Positions 27,685-36,217 of a stretch of 64,000 nucleotides of DNA are shown here, piece by piece. Location: NCBI RefSeq assembly GCF_001571225.1, contig NZ_BCTJ01000016.1, forward strand, positions 1 to 64,000, written 5' to 3'. The first letter of the stretch is position 1. Each line of letters begins with the position of its first letter. The translations under genes and the position numbers were made by a program. The stretch is from Hydrogenophaga palleronii NBRC 102513 (lineage in GTDB: Bacteria > Pseudomonadota > Gammaproteobacteria > Burkholderiales > Burkholderiaceae_C). The notes below the pieces were generated by a model that had not been told where the DNA came from, searched no databases, and saw nothing but the letters and a program-made list of their open reading frames with translations.

Positions 27685-27712
27685 CCGGGCGGCGGCACCG
27701 TTCGCCGCCCGG
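27685..27712 (+). terminator. Second hairpin before heme oxygenase
   Basis: CCGGGCGGCG and CGCCGCCCGG form a perfect ten-bp stem around GCACCGTT, 16 bases after the first hairpin. It lies 25 bases before the heme oxygenase start, so it may affect translation or form part of an attenuator. Confidence 0.5.
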
Positions 27713-27736
27713 GCCTTCACCGATGGCCCTGGCGCC

Positions 27737-28363
27737 ATGTCCCCCATGTCTGACACACCCACCACTCCTTTGAGCGTTGCGCTCAAGGCCGCCACCGCGC
27801 CCACGCACGGTGTGCTGGACCAGCGCATCATGGCCTTCAACCCGTTTGCCGGCCGCGAGCACTACGCCGCCTTCCTGCAGATGCAATACCGCTTCCACCG
27901 CGATGTGGACGCGCTGTTCTCCGACCCCGAACTCAACCGCCTGCTGCCCGGCCTGTCCGAGCGGCGCCGCTTCCATCAGGTGGCGCAAGACCTGGCCGAT
28001 CTCGGCCTCACGCCATCCGGTGACGACACGCCACCCGCGTTCGTGCCCGGCGCCGCGGTTGACGTGCCCGGCGCACTCGGCTGGCTCTACACCGAAGAAG
28101 GCTCCAACCTCGGTGGCGCCTTTCTGTTCAAGCTCGCGGCCCGCATCGGCTTCGACGAAAACCAGGGTGCGCGGCACCTGGCACCACACCCCGAGGGCCG
28201 CGCACCGAGCTGGAAAGCCTTTGTCGCCCAACTCGACGCCGTGCCGCTGGACGCTGACGGCCGCGCGCGCGCAGCCGCGGGCGCACAGGCCGCGTTCGCC
28301 CGTGTGCTGGGCCATGTGGAAGCGTGCTGCCCCTTGCCCGTGGCCCAGGGCACCCCGGCGTGA
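27737..28363 (+). CDS. Heme oxygenase, bacterial HemO/PigA type
   Basis: This cytoplasmic enzyme opens heme to biliverdin, iron and CO. The 208-residue product has the proximal histidine in ATAPTHGVLDQRIM (His24) and the distal-helix motif EEGSNLGGAFLFK near residue 115-127, as in Neisseria HemO and Pseudomonas PigA. An ATG at 27746 is an alternative start. Its stop overlaps the GTG of the TPR gene (GTGA). Coming after an STN-type receptor and iron-starvation sigma factor, it would release iron from imported heme. No heme ABC transporter is encoded nearby. Confidence 0.88.
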   Translation: MSPMSDTPTTPLSVALKAATAPTHGVLDQRIMAFNPFAGREHYAAFLQMQYRFHRDVDALFSDPELNRLLPGLSERRRFHQVAQDLADLGLTPSGDDTPPAFVPGAAVDVPGALGWLYTEEGSNLGGAFLFKLAARIGFDENQGARHLAPHPEGRAPSWKAFVAQLDAVPLDADGRARAAAGAQAAFARVLGHVEACCPLPVAQGTPA

Positions 28364-29523
28364 GCGCTGGCCGCACACACTGGGCCGTGCTGCTGGCGCT
28401 GTGGGCGGGCGTGGCCCAGGCCAACGGCGCGCCCCAGGCGCCCCAGCCCGGTTGGCAGACCCTTTATGAGCAGGCCCTGCAGCAGCACGCTGCCCGTGAT
28501 TTCAGCGCCGCCGAAACCAGTGCACGGCAGGCCCTCGCCCTGGCCCGGCGCAGCCCGGACCCGGTGCGCGGCCAGGCCTTCGTGGCCAGCAGCCTCAATG
28601 CCCTGGCCCTGGTGCGCCAGGCGCAGGGACAACACGCGGAATCGATCGGCCTGCTGCGCGAGGCACTCGGCCTGAGCGAGGCCGCGCTGGGTGCCCACCC
28701 GAACACCGCGTCGCTGGCCTTCAATCTGGCGCAGGCGCTGGAAGCAGAGGGAGCCGTCGGGGAAGGGCGTGCCGGCGAAGCCGTGGCCCACTACGAACGG
28801 TGCCTGGCGATCAGCCAGGGCCTGTCGGACAGCACCAGCCTGGCCCTGCGCGCCAGGGCCGGCGCCGCGCTCGACCGCTGGCGCGAGGCGCAGCACGCCG
28901 ACCAGCTGACACGCGAGGCACGGGCGCTGCAGGCGCAAGGCCAGGCGGAGGCCGCGCGTGCGGCCTGGGCGCAGGTGCTGGCGGTGCGCGAAGCGCACAA
29001 CCCAGACGACCCGCTCCTGGCCGAAGCGCTCAACGAACTGGCGCAAGCGCACATGGCGCAGCAGGAACACGCCGCCGCCGAAGCGCTGCTGGCGCGTGCG
29101 CTGGCGCTGGTGGAACGGCACCAGGGCCCGCAGAGCCTGGAGGCGGCGCGCCTTGTGGGCACGCAGGCCCTGCTGCAGGGCGAACGCGGCCAGGAGGCGC
29201 GCGCGCAGGCGCTGCACGAGCGTGCGCTGGCCATCTATGAAGGGCATCCGGCGCAAGCCGAAGCGCTGCTGGGCCAGGCCCAGGCCCTCAACCACCTGGC
29301 GGGGCAGGTCTACCGCAAGCGGCGCTTCGACCTCGCCGAACCCCAGTTCCTGCGCGCGCTCGCGCTCACCGAACAAGCCGTGGGCAGCCATGACGTTCGG
29401 TTGTTGCCGCTGCTGGACAACCTGCAGGCGCTGTACCGCAGCCAGGGTCGGGCCGACGAGGCTCGGGCCTATGGGCGGCGTGCTGCGTTGTTGCGCAAGG
29501 CTGCGCTGGAGGTTTCGCCATGA
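28360..29523 (+). CDS. Secreted TPR-repeat protein
   Basis: This 387-residue protein begins at a GTG (28360) overlapping the heme oxygenase stop. A short signal peptide ends near AGVAQA. The rest is helical tetratricopeptide repeats of the Kinesin-light-chain type: segments such as AVAHYERCLAISQGL, LAEALNELAQAHMAQQEHAAAEALLARAL (in part HAAAEALLARALALVE) and EPQFLRALALTEQAVG. TPR proteins act as protein-binding scaffolds, probably periplasmic here. Its tight coupling to heme oxygenase and to the DUF454 gene suggests a role in the same physiology, but no function is known to me. Confidence 0.75.
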   Translation: MSAGRTHWAVLLALWAGVAQANGAPQAPQPGWQTLYEQALQQHAARDFSAAETSARQALALARRSPDPVRGQAFVASSLNALALVRQAQGQHAESIGLLREALGLSEAALGAHPNTASLAFNLAQALEAEGAVGEGRAGEAVAHYERCLAISQGLSDSTSLALRARAGAALDRWREAQHADQLTREARALQAQGQAEAARAAWAQVLAVREAHNPDDPLLAEALNELAQAHMAQQEHAAAEALLARALALVERHQGPQSLEAARLVGTQALLQGERGQEARAQALHERALAIYEGHPAQAEALLGQAQALNHLAGQVYRKRRFDLAEPQFLRALALTEQAVGSHDVRLLPLLDNLQALYRSQGRADEARAYGRRAALLRKAALEVSP

Positions 29524-29951
29524 GCGCCGCCCCGGAGCCCACCGCCACGGCCACCCCGGCCGCACCGCGCCTGGTGCAGAACCGGCTGGTGCGCGCGCTC
29601 TTGATGTTGCTGGCCGTGCTCAGCCTGGGCCTGGGCCTGCTTGGCCTGTTCCTGCCCGGTTTGCCGACCACCGAGTTCGTGCTGATCGCCGCCTGGGCGG
29701 CGGCGCGCAGTTCACCGCGCCTGCACCAGTGGATGCTGAACCACCGGCTGCTCGGGCCGCTGCTGGTTCAATGGCAGGCCGGGCGCCTGCCGCGCCGCGC
29801 CAAATGGGCCGCGACGCTGGCCATGTCGCTGGCCGCTACCGCACTGCTGCTGCACCTGCCATGGCCGCCACCCTGGTGGGTGGTGGCGGCCCTGGTGTCG
29901 ATGGCCTGCGTGCTGGCCTGGCTCTGGAGCCGGCCCGAACCGCTCAGATGA
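29520..29951 (+). CDS. DUF454 (YbaN) family inner-membrane protein
   Basis: This is a 143-residue membrane protein. The family core GLGLLGLFLPGLPTTEFVLIAAWAAARSSPRLHQWM (for example LPGLPTTEFVLIAAW) spans residues about 35-70, with three or four hydrophobic helices in total. The molecular role of YbaN proteins is unknown. It starts inside the TPR gene stop (ATGA), making a three-gene chain from heme oxygenase. Its 3' end overlaps the convergent gdhA gene by eight bases. Confidence 0.85.
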   Translation: MSAAPEPTATATPAAPRLVQNRLVRALLMLLAVLSLGLGLLGLFLPGLPTTEFVLIAAWAAARSSPRLHQWMLNHRLLGPLLVQWQAGRLPRRAKWAATLAMSLAATALLLHLPWPPPWWVVAALVSMACVLAWLWSRPEPLR

Positions 29952-31287
29952 CGCCCTGCGCCAGCATCGCGTCGGCCACCTTCACGAAGCCGGCGATGTT
30001 GGCGCCGTCCACGTAGCTCACCGTGCCGTCGGCGCGGCGGCCGTGTTGCAGGCAGGCCTCGTGGATGCCGCGCATGATGGTGTGCAGGCGCGCGTCCACT
30101 TCCTCGCGCGGCCAGGACAGGCGCATCGCGTTCTGGCTCATTTCCAGGCCGGAGGTGGCGACACCACCTGCGTTGCTGGCCTTGCCCGGGGCGTACAGCA
30201 CGCCGGCGGCTTCGAACTTCTGCACCGCGTCCATGGTGGTCGGCATGTTGGCGCCTTCGGCGACACAGATCACGCCGTTCTTGATCAGCGTGGCGGCGTC
30301 GTCGGCGTTCAGTTCGTTCTGGGTGGCGCAGGGCAGGGCCACGTCCACCGGCACCGACCAGGGGTTCTTGCCGGCCTCGAAGCGCGTCTTGGTGCGTTCG
30401 GCGTACTCGCCCAGGCGGCCGTACAGGTGGTTCTTCACCTCCATCAGCTCGGCCAGCTTGGCCGGGCTGAAGCCGTCTTCGTCGATCACCGTGCCGCTGG
30501 AGTCGGACACCGTCACCACCTTGGCGCCCAGCGCCATGGCTTTTTCGACCGCGTACTGCGCCACGTTGCCCGAGCCCGACACGCTCACGCGCATGCCCTG
30601 GAAGCTCATGCCGCGCTGCTTGAGCATTTCTTCGGCGAAGTACACCGTGCCGTAGCCGGTGGCTTCGGGGCGGATCAGCGAGCCACCGAAGGACAGGCCC
30701 TTGCCGGTGAACACGCAGTCGGCGCGGTTGCTGAGCTTTTTCATCATGCCGGCCATGAAGCCGACCTCACGCCCGCCCACACCGATGTCGCCGGCCGGCA
30801 CATCGGTGTCGCTGCCGACGTGGCGGAACAGCTCTGTCACCAGCGCCTGGCAGAAACGCATGACTTCACCGGGGCTCTTGCCCTTGGGGTCGAAGTCGGA
30901 GCCGCCCTTGCCGCCGCCCATGGGCAGGGTGGTGAGGGCGTTCTTGAAGGTCTGCTCGAAAGCCAGGAATTTCAGGATCGACAGGTTTACCGAGGGGTGG
31001 AAGCGCATGCCGCCCTTGTAGGGACCGATGGCCGAGCTCTGCTGGATGCGGTAGCCGCGGTTGACCTGCACGTCGCCATGGTCATTGACCCACGAGATGC
31101 GGAACATCACCACGCGTTCGGGTTCGACCAGGCGGTCGAGCAGGCCGTGTTCGGCGTATTTGGGGTGGGAGGCGATGAAGGGCCACAGGCTCTCCATCAC
31201 CTCGGAGACGGCCTGGTGGAATTCGGGCTGACCGGGGTTCTGCTGTGCGACGCGTTCCAGAAAGTGATGGGCGGAGGTGTATTTCAT
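29944..31287 (-). CDS. gdhA: NADP-type glutamate dehydrogenase
   Basis: This enzyme makes glutamate from 2-oxoglutarate, ammonia and NADPH. The 447-residue length equals the hexameric E. coli enzyme. Visible landmarks are NRGYRIQQSSAIGPYKGG in the substrate domain, LPMGGGKGGSDFDPKGKS with the catalytic lysine, the PAGDIGVGGREVGFM segment, and SGSGNVAQYAVEKA in the cofactor domain. It starts at ATG 31287. A possible -10 (CATAAT on the minus strand, 31316-31321) and a short palindrome lie upstream. Confidence 0.96.
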   Translation of the reverse strand: MKYTSAHHFLERVAQQNPGQPEFHQAVSEVMESLWPFIASHPKYAEHGLLDRLVEPERVVMFRISWVNDHGDVQVNRGYRIQQSSAIGPYKGGMRFHPSVNLSILKFLAFEQTFKNALTTLPMGGGKGGSDFDPKGKSPGEVMRFCQALVTELFRHVGSDTDVPAGDIGVGGREVGFMAGMMKKLSNRADCVFTGKGLSFGGSLIRPEATGYGTVYFAEEMLKQRGMSFQGMRVSVSGSGNVAQYAVEKAMALGAKVVTVSDSSGTVIDEDGFSPAKLAELMEVKNHLYGRLGEYAERTKTRFEAGKNPWSVPVDVALPCATQNELNADDAATLIKNGVICVAEGANMPTTMDAVQKFEAAGVLYAPGKASNAGGVATSGLEMSQNAMRLSWPREEVDARLHTIMRGIHEACLQHGRRADGTVSYVDGANIAGFVKVADAMLAQGVI

Positions 31288-31318
31288 GGTCTCATGCTTC
31301 AAAAATGTGCATGACATT

Positions 31319-31333
31319 ATGCGCAACACGCAT
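31319..31333. promoter_or_regulatory. Short palindrome at the gdhA promoter
   Basis: ATGCG-CAACA-CGCAT overlaps the likely -10 region of gdhA. The 164-base gap between mutL and gdhA is otherwise without a gene and also carries GCGCG/CGCGC and CCAGGC/GCCTGG stems that may end mutL transcription. Confidence 0.35.
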
Positions 31334-31451
31334 TTCGCGACACAAAACGCCCGCCGATGGCGCGTTTTTGCGCGCGAGGCAGCCCATCGCATCCAGAAAC
31401 GGTGCGTTTTTCCAGGCTTGGCGCCTGGGTGGCCTTGTTTTGGTGCGGGTC

Positions 31452-33395
31452 TCAGCGACCGCGCAGGAACAGCGCGTCCAGCTCGCGCATGCCCATCTGG
31501 CGCCAGGTCGGACGGCCGTGGTTGCACTGGTCGGAGCGCTCGGTCACTTCCATCTGGCGCAGCAGGGCGTTCATCTCGTCCAGCGTGAGGCGCCGGTTGG
31601 CGCGCACCGCGCCGTGGCAGGCCATGGTGGCCAGCAGCTCGTTGCGCGCGCGTTGCACCACGGTGCTGGCCTCGTGCTGGCCCAGCTCGGCCAGCACGCT
31701 GCGCGCCAGCTCCACCGGGTCGCCCTGCGCCAGCGTGGTCGGCACGGCGCGCACCGCGAGCGTTTTGGGCGAGAGCGCGGTGATCTCCAGGCCCAGCGTG
31801 GCCAGCACCTCGACGGCGTCGTCGGCGGTGGCCACCTCGTCGGGGGTGGCGGCGAAGGTGGCCGGGATCAGCAGCGGCTGGCTGGCGACCTGTTGCGCGT
31901 CCAGTTGCTGCTTGAGGCGTTCGTAGACGATGCGCTCGTGTGCCGCGTGCATGTCCACCACCACCAGGCCGTGTGTGTTCTCGGCCAGGATGTAGACGCC
32001 CTGCAGTTGCGCGATGGCGCGGCCCAGCGGCCAGTCGCCTTCGGGCAGCGGCTGGGCTGCGGGGGGAAGGGCGGTGTTGGGCGTGTCTGCACGGTAGGAC
32101 GGAGCGGCCGCGCCGAAGGTGTTGGCGAAGGGCGCGCCGGCGGCACTGGTGCGGTCCGTGCCGCCCGACCCCTGGCCCCACAAGGCGCCAACGTCACTGA
32201 CCCGGTGTCCGACCTCGGGCTCACGCGGCGCGAAGGCAAAGGGCGTTTGCCGTGCGGGTGGTGTCCAGGCCGGTGAGTGGGGGGCGGCGGGCAACTCGGG
32301 CGCGGCTTCGGCGCTGCCGTTGCCCGACGAGCGCGGCACAGCCAGCGTGGCCTCCACCGCGTGGCGCACGCCCTGGTGCACCTCGCGGCTGTCGCGGAAA
32401 CGCACCTCGATCTTGGTCGGGTGCACGTTCACGTCGACCCGCGTCGGGTCGAGCGAGACGAACAGCACGTAGACCGGCTGGCGGTGGCCGTGCAGCACGT
32501 CTTCGTAGGCGCTGCGCGCGGCGTGGGTGATGACCTTGTCACGCACGTAGCGCCCGTTCACGTAAGCAAACTGCCAGTCGGCGCGTGAGCGCGCGGCGTC
32601 GGGCACGCCGGCAAAGCCCCAGACGCGCAGGCGCTGCGGCTGGCCTTCAACATCGGCCGGGGCATCCACCGGCCAGTCCACCGCCACCGCCTGCTGCACG
32701 AAGTCTTCACCCAGCACGTCGGCCACGCGCTGGCGCAGCGCGTCCAGGCCGCCGCCGGCCACGGCGCGCCACTGCGCCACCAGCTTGCCTTCGTGCCAGA
32801 TGGCAAAGCCCACGTCGGGCCGCGCCAGCGCGTGGCGGCGCACCGCCTCGATGCAGTGGCCGAGCTCGGTGGCATCGGTCTTGAGGAACTTGCGCCGCGC
32901 GGGTGTGGCGAAGAACAGCTCGCGCACCTCCACCGTGGTGCCGTGCGCGCGCGCCGTGGGCAGCAGCTCGCCACTGCGGCCGTCGAGCAGCCAGCCGTGT
33001 GGTTCGTCGTCGGTGTTGACGCGGGTGAGCAGCGAGACTTCGGCAATCGAGCAGATGGCGGCCAGCGCCTCGCCGCGAAAACCCATGGTGCCGACCGATT
33101 CAAGATCCGACAGGCTGGCGATCTTGCTGGTGGCGTGGCGCTTCAGGGCGTTGGGCAGCTCGCTGCGGTGGATGCCGCAGCCGTTGTCTTCCACGCTGAT
33201 CAGGCGCACGCCGCCGGCCTGCAGGCGCAGCGTGATCTGGCTGGCGCCGGCGTCGAGCGCGTTGTCCACCAGCTCGCGCACCACCGAGGCCGGGCGCTCC
33301 ACCACTTCGCCGGCGGCGATCTGGCTGATCAGCTCGTCGGGCAGTTCGCGGATGGGGCGGCGGGGGGCGGTGGGGAGCGGGGGAAGGTTCGTCAC
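31452..33395 (-). CDS. mutL: DNA mismatch repair protein MutL
   Basis: MutL couples mismatch recognition by MutS to strand incision. The GHKL ATPase domain has ELISQIAAGEVVERPASVV, DNGCGI and GFRGEALAAICSI. The central domain ends with DVNVHPTKIEVRF, and the C-terminal dimerisation domain follows a proline-rich linker (about residues 355-440). The start is taken as a GTG at 33395, giving 647 residues with the usual short N-terminus before the ATPase motif; no better codon is near. The C-terminus has HGRPTWRQMGMRELDALF. It lies 36 bases from the divergent DedA gene. Confidence 0.94.
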   Translation of the reverse strand: MTNLPPLPTAPRRPIRELPDELISQIAAGEVVERPASVVRELVDNALDAGASQITLRLQAGGVRLISVEDNGCGIHRSELPNALKRHATSKIASLSDLESVGTMGFRGEALAAICSIAEVSLLTRVNTDDEPHGWLLDGRSGELLPTARAHGTTVEVRELFFATPARRKFLKTDATELGHCIEAVRRHALARPDVGFAIWHEGKLVAQWRAVAGGGLDALRQRVADVLGEDFVQQAVAVDWPVDAPADVEGQPQRLRVWGFAGVPDAARSRADWQFAYVNGRYVRDKVITHAARSAYEDVLHGHRQPVYVLFVSLDPTRVDVNVHPTKIEVRFRDSREVHQGVRHAVEATLAVPRSSGNGSAEAAPELPAAPHSPAWTPPARQTPFAFAPREPEVGHRVSDVGALWGQGSGGTDRTSAAGAPFANTFGAAAPSYRADTPNTALPPAAQPLPEGDWPLGRAIAQLQGVYILAENTHGLVVVDMHAAHERIVYERLKQQLDAQQVASQPLLIPATFAATPDEVATADDAVEVLATLGLEITALSPKTLAVRAVPTTLAQGDPVELARSVLAELGQHEASTVVQRARNELLATMACHGAVRANRRLTLDEMNALLRQMEVTERSDQCNHGRPTWRQMGMRELDALFLRGR

Positions 33396-33431
33396 CGGCA
33401 AATTGTAGGTGGCAGGGATAATGCCCCTCCT

Positions 33432-34088
33432 ATGGAAATCGTTACCTTCCTCATCGACTTCATCCTGCACGTGGACCAGCACCTGCAGACCTTCGTGCAG
33501 AACTACGGAGCGTGGGTCTATGCCTTGTTGTTCCTGATCATCTTCACCGAGACCGGCGTCGTGGTCATGCCCTTCCTGCCGGGCGATTCGCTGCTGTTCG
33601 TGGTGGGCGCGCTGTGCGGCGCGGGGCTCATGAGCCTGCCGCTGGTGATGGTGCTGCTGGTGATCGCGGCCATCCTGGGCGACCAGACGAACTACAGCAT
33701 CGGCCGCTATTTCGGGCCGAAGGTGTTCCAGTGGGAGAACTCGCGCCTGTTCAACCGCAACGCCTTCAACCAGGCGCACGCCTTCTACGAGAAGTACGGC
33801 GGCATCACCATCATCCTCGCGCGCTTCATGCCCTTCATCCGCACCTTCGCGCCTTTCGTGGCCGGTGTGGCCGAGATGACGCGCGGCAAGTTCACCGCCT
33901 ACAACGTGATCGGCGCGCTGATCTGGGTGGTCGGCCTGACGACGGCGGGTTACCTGTTTGGCAACCTGGCCTGGGTGCAGGAGAACCTGAGCATGATCAT
34001 CTGGGCGCTGATCATCGTGCCGGGGCTCATCGCCATCTTCGGCGCCTGGAAGGCCAGCCGCGACAGCAAGGGCAACGGCGTCGCCTGA
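33432..34088 (+). CDS. DedA-family membrane protein
   Basis: This 218-residue inner-membrane protein belongs to the DedA/VTT family, now linked to lipid-carrier flipping and membrane homeostasis. Family motifs are ETGVVVMPFLPGDSLLFVVG, GDQTNYSIGRYFG and ARFMPFIRTFAPFVAGVAEM (each in the expected order). Five or so hydrophobic segments are visible. A GATAAT (33417-33422) lies only ten bases before the ATG at 33432; if it is a real -10 element the mRNA would have almost no leader. No strong -35 accompanies it. Confidence 0.92.
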   Translation: MEIVTFLIDFILHVDQHLQTFVQNYGAWVYALLFLIIFTETGVVVMPFLPGDSLLFVVGALCGAGLMSLPLVMVLLVIAAILGDQTNYSIGRYFGPKVFQWENSRLFNRNAFNQAHAFYEKYGGITIILARFMPFIRTFAPFVAGVAEMTRGKFTAYNVIGALIWVVGLTTAGYLFGNLAWVQENLSMIIWALIIVPGLIAIFGAWKASRDSKGNGVA

Positions 34089-34234
34089 GCGCCCTGGCGC
34101 AGCCTCGGTTCGAAGCGAGTGCTGCGCCGCCACTTCTCCAGGGGCTGCGCCCGCACCACGCCTGCTTCCTGCCCGTGTGGGTGGGGCTGGTGACCACTCA
34201 TGCCATGCGGCGCACTCGGGCTTCTCGCGGGAAT

Positions 34235-34252
34235 TGATAAGTGGGCGTATCA
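34235..34252. promoter_or_regulatory. Inverted repeat before the Rieske oxygenase genes
   Basis: TGATA-AGTGGGCG-TATCA is an 18-bp inverted repeat 40 bases upstream of the large-subunit gene. TATCAT within it could be a -10 element, so this is a candidate operator. The rest of the 203-base gap (34089-34291) shows no gene. Confidence 0.45.
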
Positions 34253-34291
34253 TTTTCCAAACAGCGGGGCCGTTCCCGCATGCGAGGAGAC

Positions 34292-35629
34292 ATGAACGCA
34301 CCCCAAGACCTGTCGCGCTGGCGCGAACCGGGCACCAGCCGCGTGCCCTTCTGGGCCTACACCGACCCCGGCCTTTACCAGCGTGAGCTGGAGCGCCTGT
34401 TCTACGGCCCGCACTGGAGCTACATCGGCCTGGCGATCGAGATCCCGAACACCGGTGACTACCGCCTGAGCTGGCTGGGTGAGCGCCAGGTGATCATGGT
34501 GCGCGACCGCGTGGCGCCCAAGGACCGTGGCACCGACCACGGCATCCGCGTGGTGGAAAACCGCTGCGCGCACCGCGGCGTGCGTTTTTGCCAGGCACCC
34601 ATGGACGGCCAGACCGGCAATGCGCGCAGCTTCGTCTGCCCCTACCACCAGTGGACCTACAAGCTCAACGGTGATCTCGCCGGCCTGCCGTTCAAGGACG
34701 GCGTGAAGGACGGTGAGTGCGTCAACGGCGGCATGCCGGCCGACTTCGACATCAGCAAGAACGGCCTCACCAAGCTGCGCGTGGCGGTGCTGCACGGCAT
34801 GGTGTTTGCCACCTTCAGCGAAGAGGCCGAGCCTTTCGAGCAATACATCGGCCCGCAGGTCATGCCCTGGCTGGACCGCATCTTCAAAGGCCGCGAGCTC
34901 AAGCTGCTGGGCTACAACCGCCAGCGCATTCCGGGCAACTGGAAGCTGATGATGGAGAACATCAAGGACCCGTACCACCCGGGCCTGCTGCACACCTGGT
35001 TCGTCACCTTCGGCCTGTGGCGCGCCGACCAGAAGAGCCGCATGGTGATGGACGAGAAGGGCCGCCACGCGGTGATGATTTCACGCCGCAACGACGGCGG
35101 CGCCAACAAGACCGTGACCGAGGGCGTGACCAGCTTCAAGGCCGACATGGCGCTGAACGACACGCGACTGCTCGACGTGGTGCCCGAGCCCTGGTGGACG
35201 GTGGACGACCCGTCCAACCCCGGCACGCCGATCACGCCCACGGTCACCATGATTACGCTGTTCCCCAGCCTGATCGTGCAGCAGCAGGTGAACTCGCTGA
35301 GCACCCGCCACATCGTGCCGCGTGGCGCCGGTGAGTTCGATTTTGTCTGGACGCACTTCGGCTTCGCCGACGACAGCGAGGAGATGACGCAGCGCCGCTT
35401 GCGGCAGGCCAACCTGTTCGGCCCGGCCGGTTTCGTGAGCGCCGACGACGGCGAGGTGATCGAGTTCAGCCAGGACGGCTTCAAGCAGTGGGGCGATGAG
35501 GGCGCCACGCTGGTCGAGCTGGGCGGCCGCGACGACGACGTGGGCCAGCCGCCCACCGAACACATGGTGACCGAGACCCTCATCCGCTCCATGTATGCGT
35601 ACTGGAAGAAAGCGATGGGGATTCAGTGA
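34292..35629 (+). CDS. Rieske non-heme iron oxygenase large subunit, salicylate-5-hydroxylase/NagG-like
   Basis: This is the catalytic alpha subunit (445 residues) of an aromatic ring hydroxylase. The Rieske cluster ligands are in CAHRG (C-x-H) and CPYHQW (C-x2-H). The mononuclear iron motif lies in NIKDPYHPGLLHTWF. The C-terminal half (STRHIVPRGAGEFDFVWTHF, NLFGPAGFVSADDGEVIEFS) strongly recalls NagG and anthranilate-dioxygenase large subunits from memory. The start at 34292 follows GAGGAG closely. The small subunit gene follows after 67 bases. No ferredoxin or reductase is encoded here, so electrons must come from another locus. The substrate is probably a substituted benzoate such as salicylate. 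Confidence 0.9.
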   Translation: MNAPQDLSRWREPGTSRVPFWAYTDPGLYQRELERLFYGPHWSYIGLAIEIPNTGDYRLSWLGERQVIMVRDRVAPKDRGTDHGIRVVENRCAHRGVRFCQAPMDGQTGNARSFVCPYHQWTYKLNGDLAGLPFKDGVKDGECVNGGMPADFDISKNGLTKLRVAVLHGMVFATFSEEAEPFEQYIGPQVMPWLDRIFKGRELKLLGYNRQRIPGNWKLMMENIKDPYHPGLLHTWFVTFGLWRADQKSRMVMDEKGRHAVMISRRNDGGANKTVTEGVTSFKADMALNDTRLLDVVPEPWWTVDDPSNPGTPITPTVTMITLFPSLIVQQQVNSLSTRHIVPRGAGEFDFVWTHFGFADDSEEMTQRRLRQANLFGPAGFVSADDGEVIEFSQDGFKQWGDEGATLVELGGRDDDVGQPPTEHMVTETLIRSMYAYWKKAMGIQ

Positions 35630-35696
35630 CGCTCCCCATGCCTCGCTGCCGCCGCACCTCTTGGCCATCCTCCTTTGTCTCCGACCCCGTTTCGCC

Positions 35697-36206
35697 ATGA
35701 ACGCTTTGATTGATACCGACCTGCAGAGCCTGCTGCTGCACCACGCCATCGACCGCTTCAACGCGGCCTACGCGGCGTCGCTCGACGAACGCCGCTTCAA
35801 TGAATGGCCCGAGTGTTTCGTGGCCGATGCGCGCTACAAGGTGCAGGCGCGCGAGAACTTCGACCGCAAGCTGCCGCTGGCACTGATCGCGCTGGAGAGC
35901 CAGGGCATGATGCGCGACCGCATCTACGGCACCAGCCAGACCATCTACCACGGGCCGTACTACACGCGCCACGTGGTGAGCCCGGCACGCGTGACACACG
36001 CGGGTGCCGGCACGGTGGACGATCCCATTCAGGCCGAAGCCAACTACGCAGTGTTCCGCACCAAGCCGGGCAGCGTGAGCGAGGTTTACCAGGTGGGCCG
36101 CTACATCGACACCTTCGTGCAGACCGACGCCGGCCTCAAGCTGCAGAGCCGGCTGTGTGTGTACGACAGCGAGATGGTGCTGAACTCGCTGATCTACCCG
36201 GTGTAG
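35697..36206 (+). CDS. Rieske oxygenase small subunit, NagH-like
   Basis: This is the beta subunit (169 residues) that assembles with the preceding alpha subunit. It has the NTF2-like fold of ring-hydroxylating dioxygenase small subunits, with RYKVQARENFDRKLPLALIA near the middle, GMMRDRIYGTSQTIYHGPYY, and the C-terminal LQSRLCVYDSEMVLNSLIYPV segment (for example RLCVYDSEMVLNSLIYP) seen in NagH. The ATG at 35697 is chosen because family members start here; the frame is open upstream. It converges with the MarR gene. Confidence 0.9.
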   Translation: MNALIDTDLQSLLLHHAIDRFNAAYAASLDERRFNEWPECFVADARYKVQARENFDRKLPLALIALESQGMMRDRIYGTSQTIYHGPYYTRHVVSPARVTHAGAGTVDDPIQAEANYAVFRTKPGSVSEVYQVGRYIDTFVQTDAGLKLQSRLCVYDSEMVLNSLIYPV

Positions 36207-36217
36207 ACCACCAGCCT

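Noticed and set aside
24993-27698. Minus-strand open frame of about 900 codons opposite the PKD lipoprotein
   Set aside because: The plus frame has a lipobox, ribosome site and repeated PKD motifs. The antisense product shows none of these and is only a result of high third-position GC.
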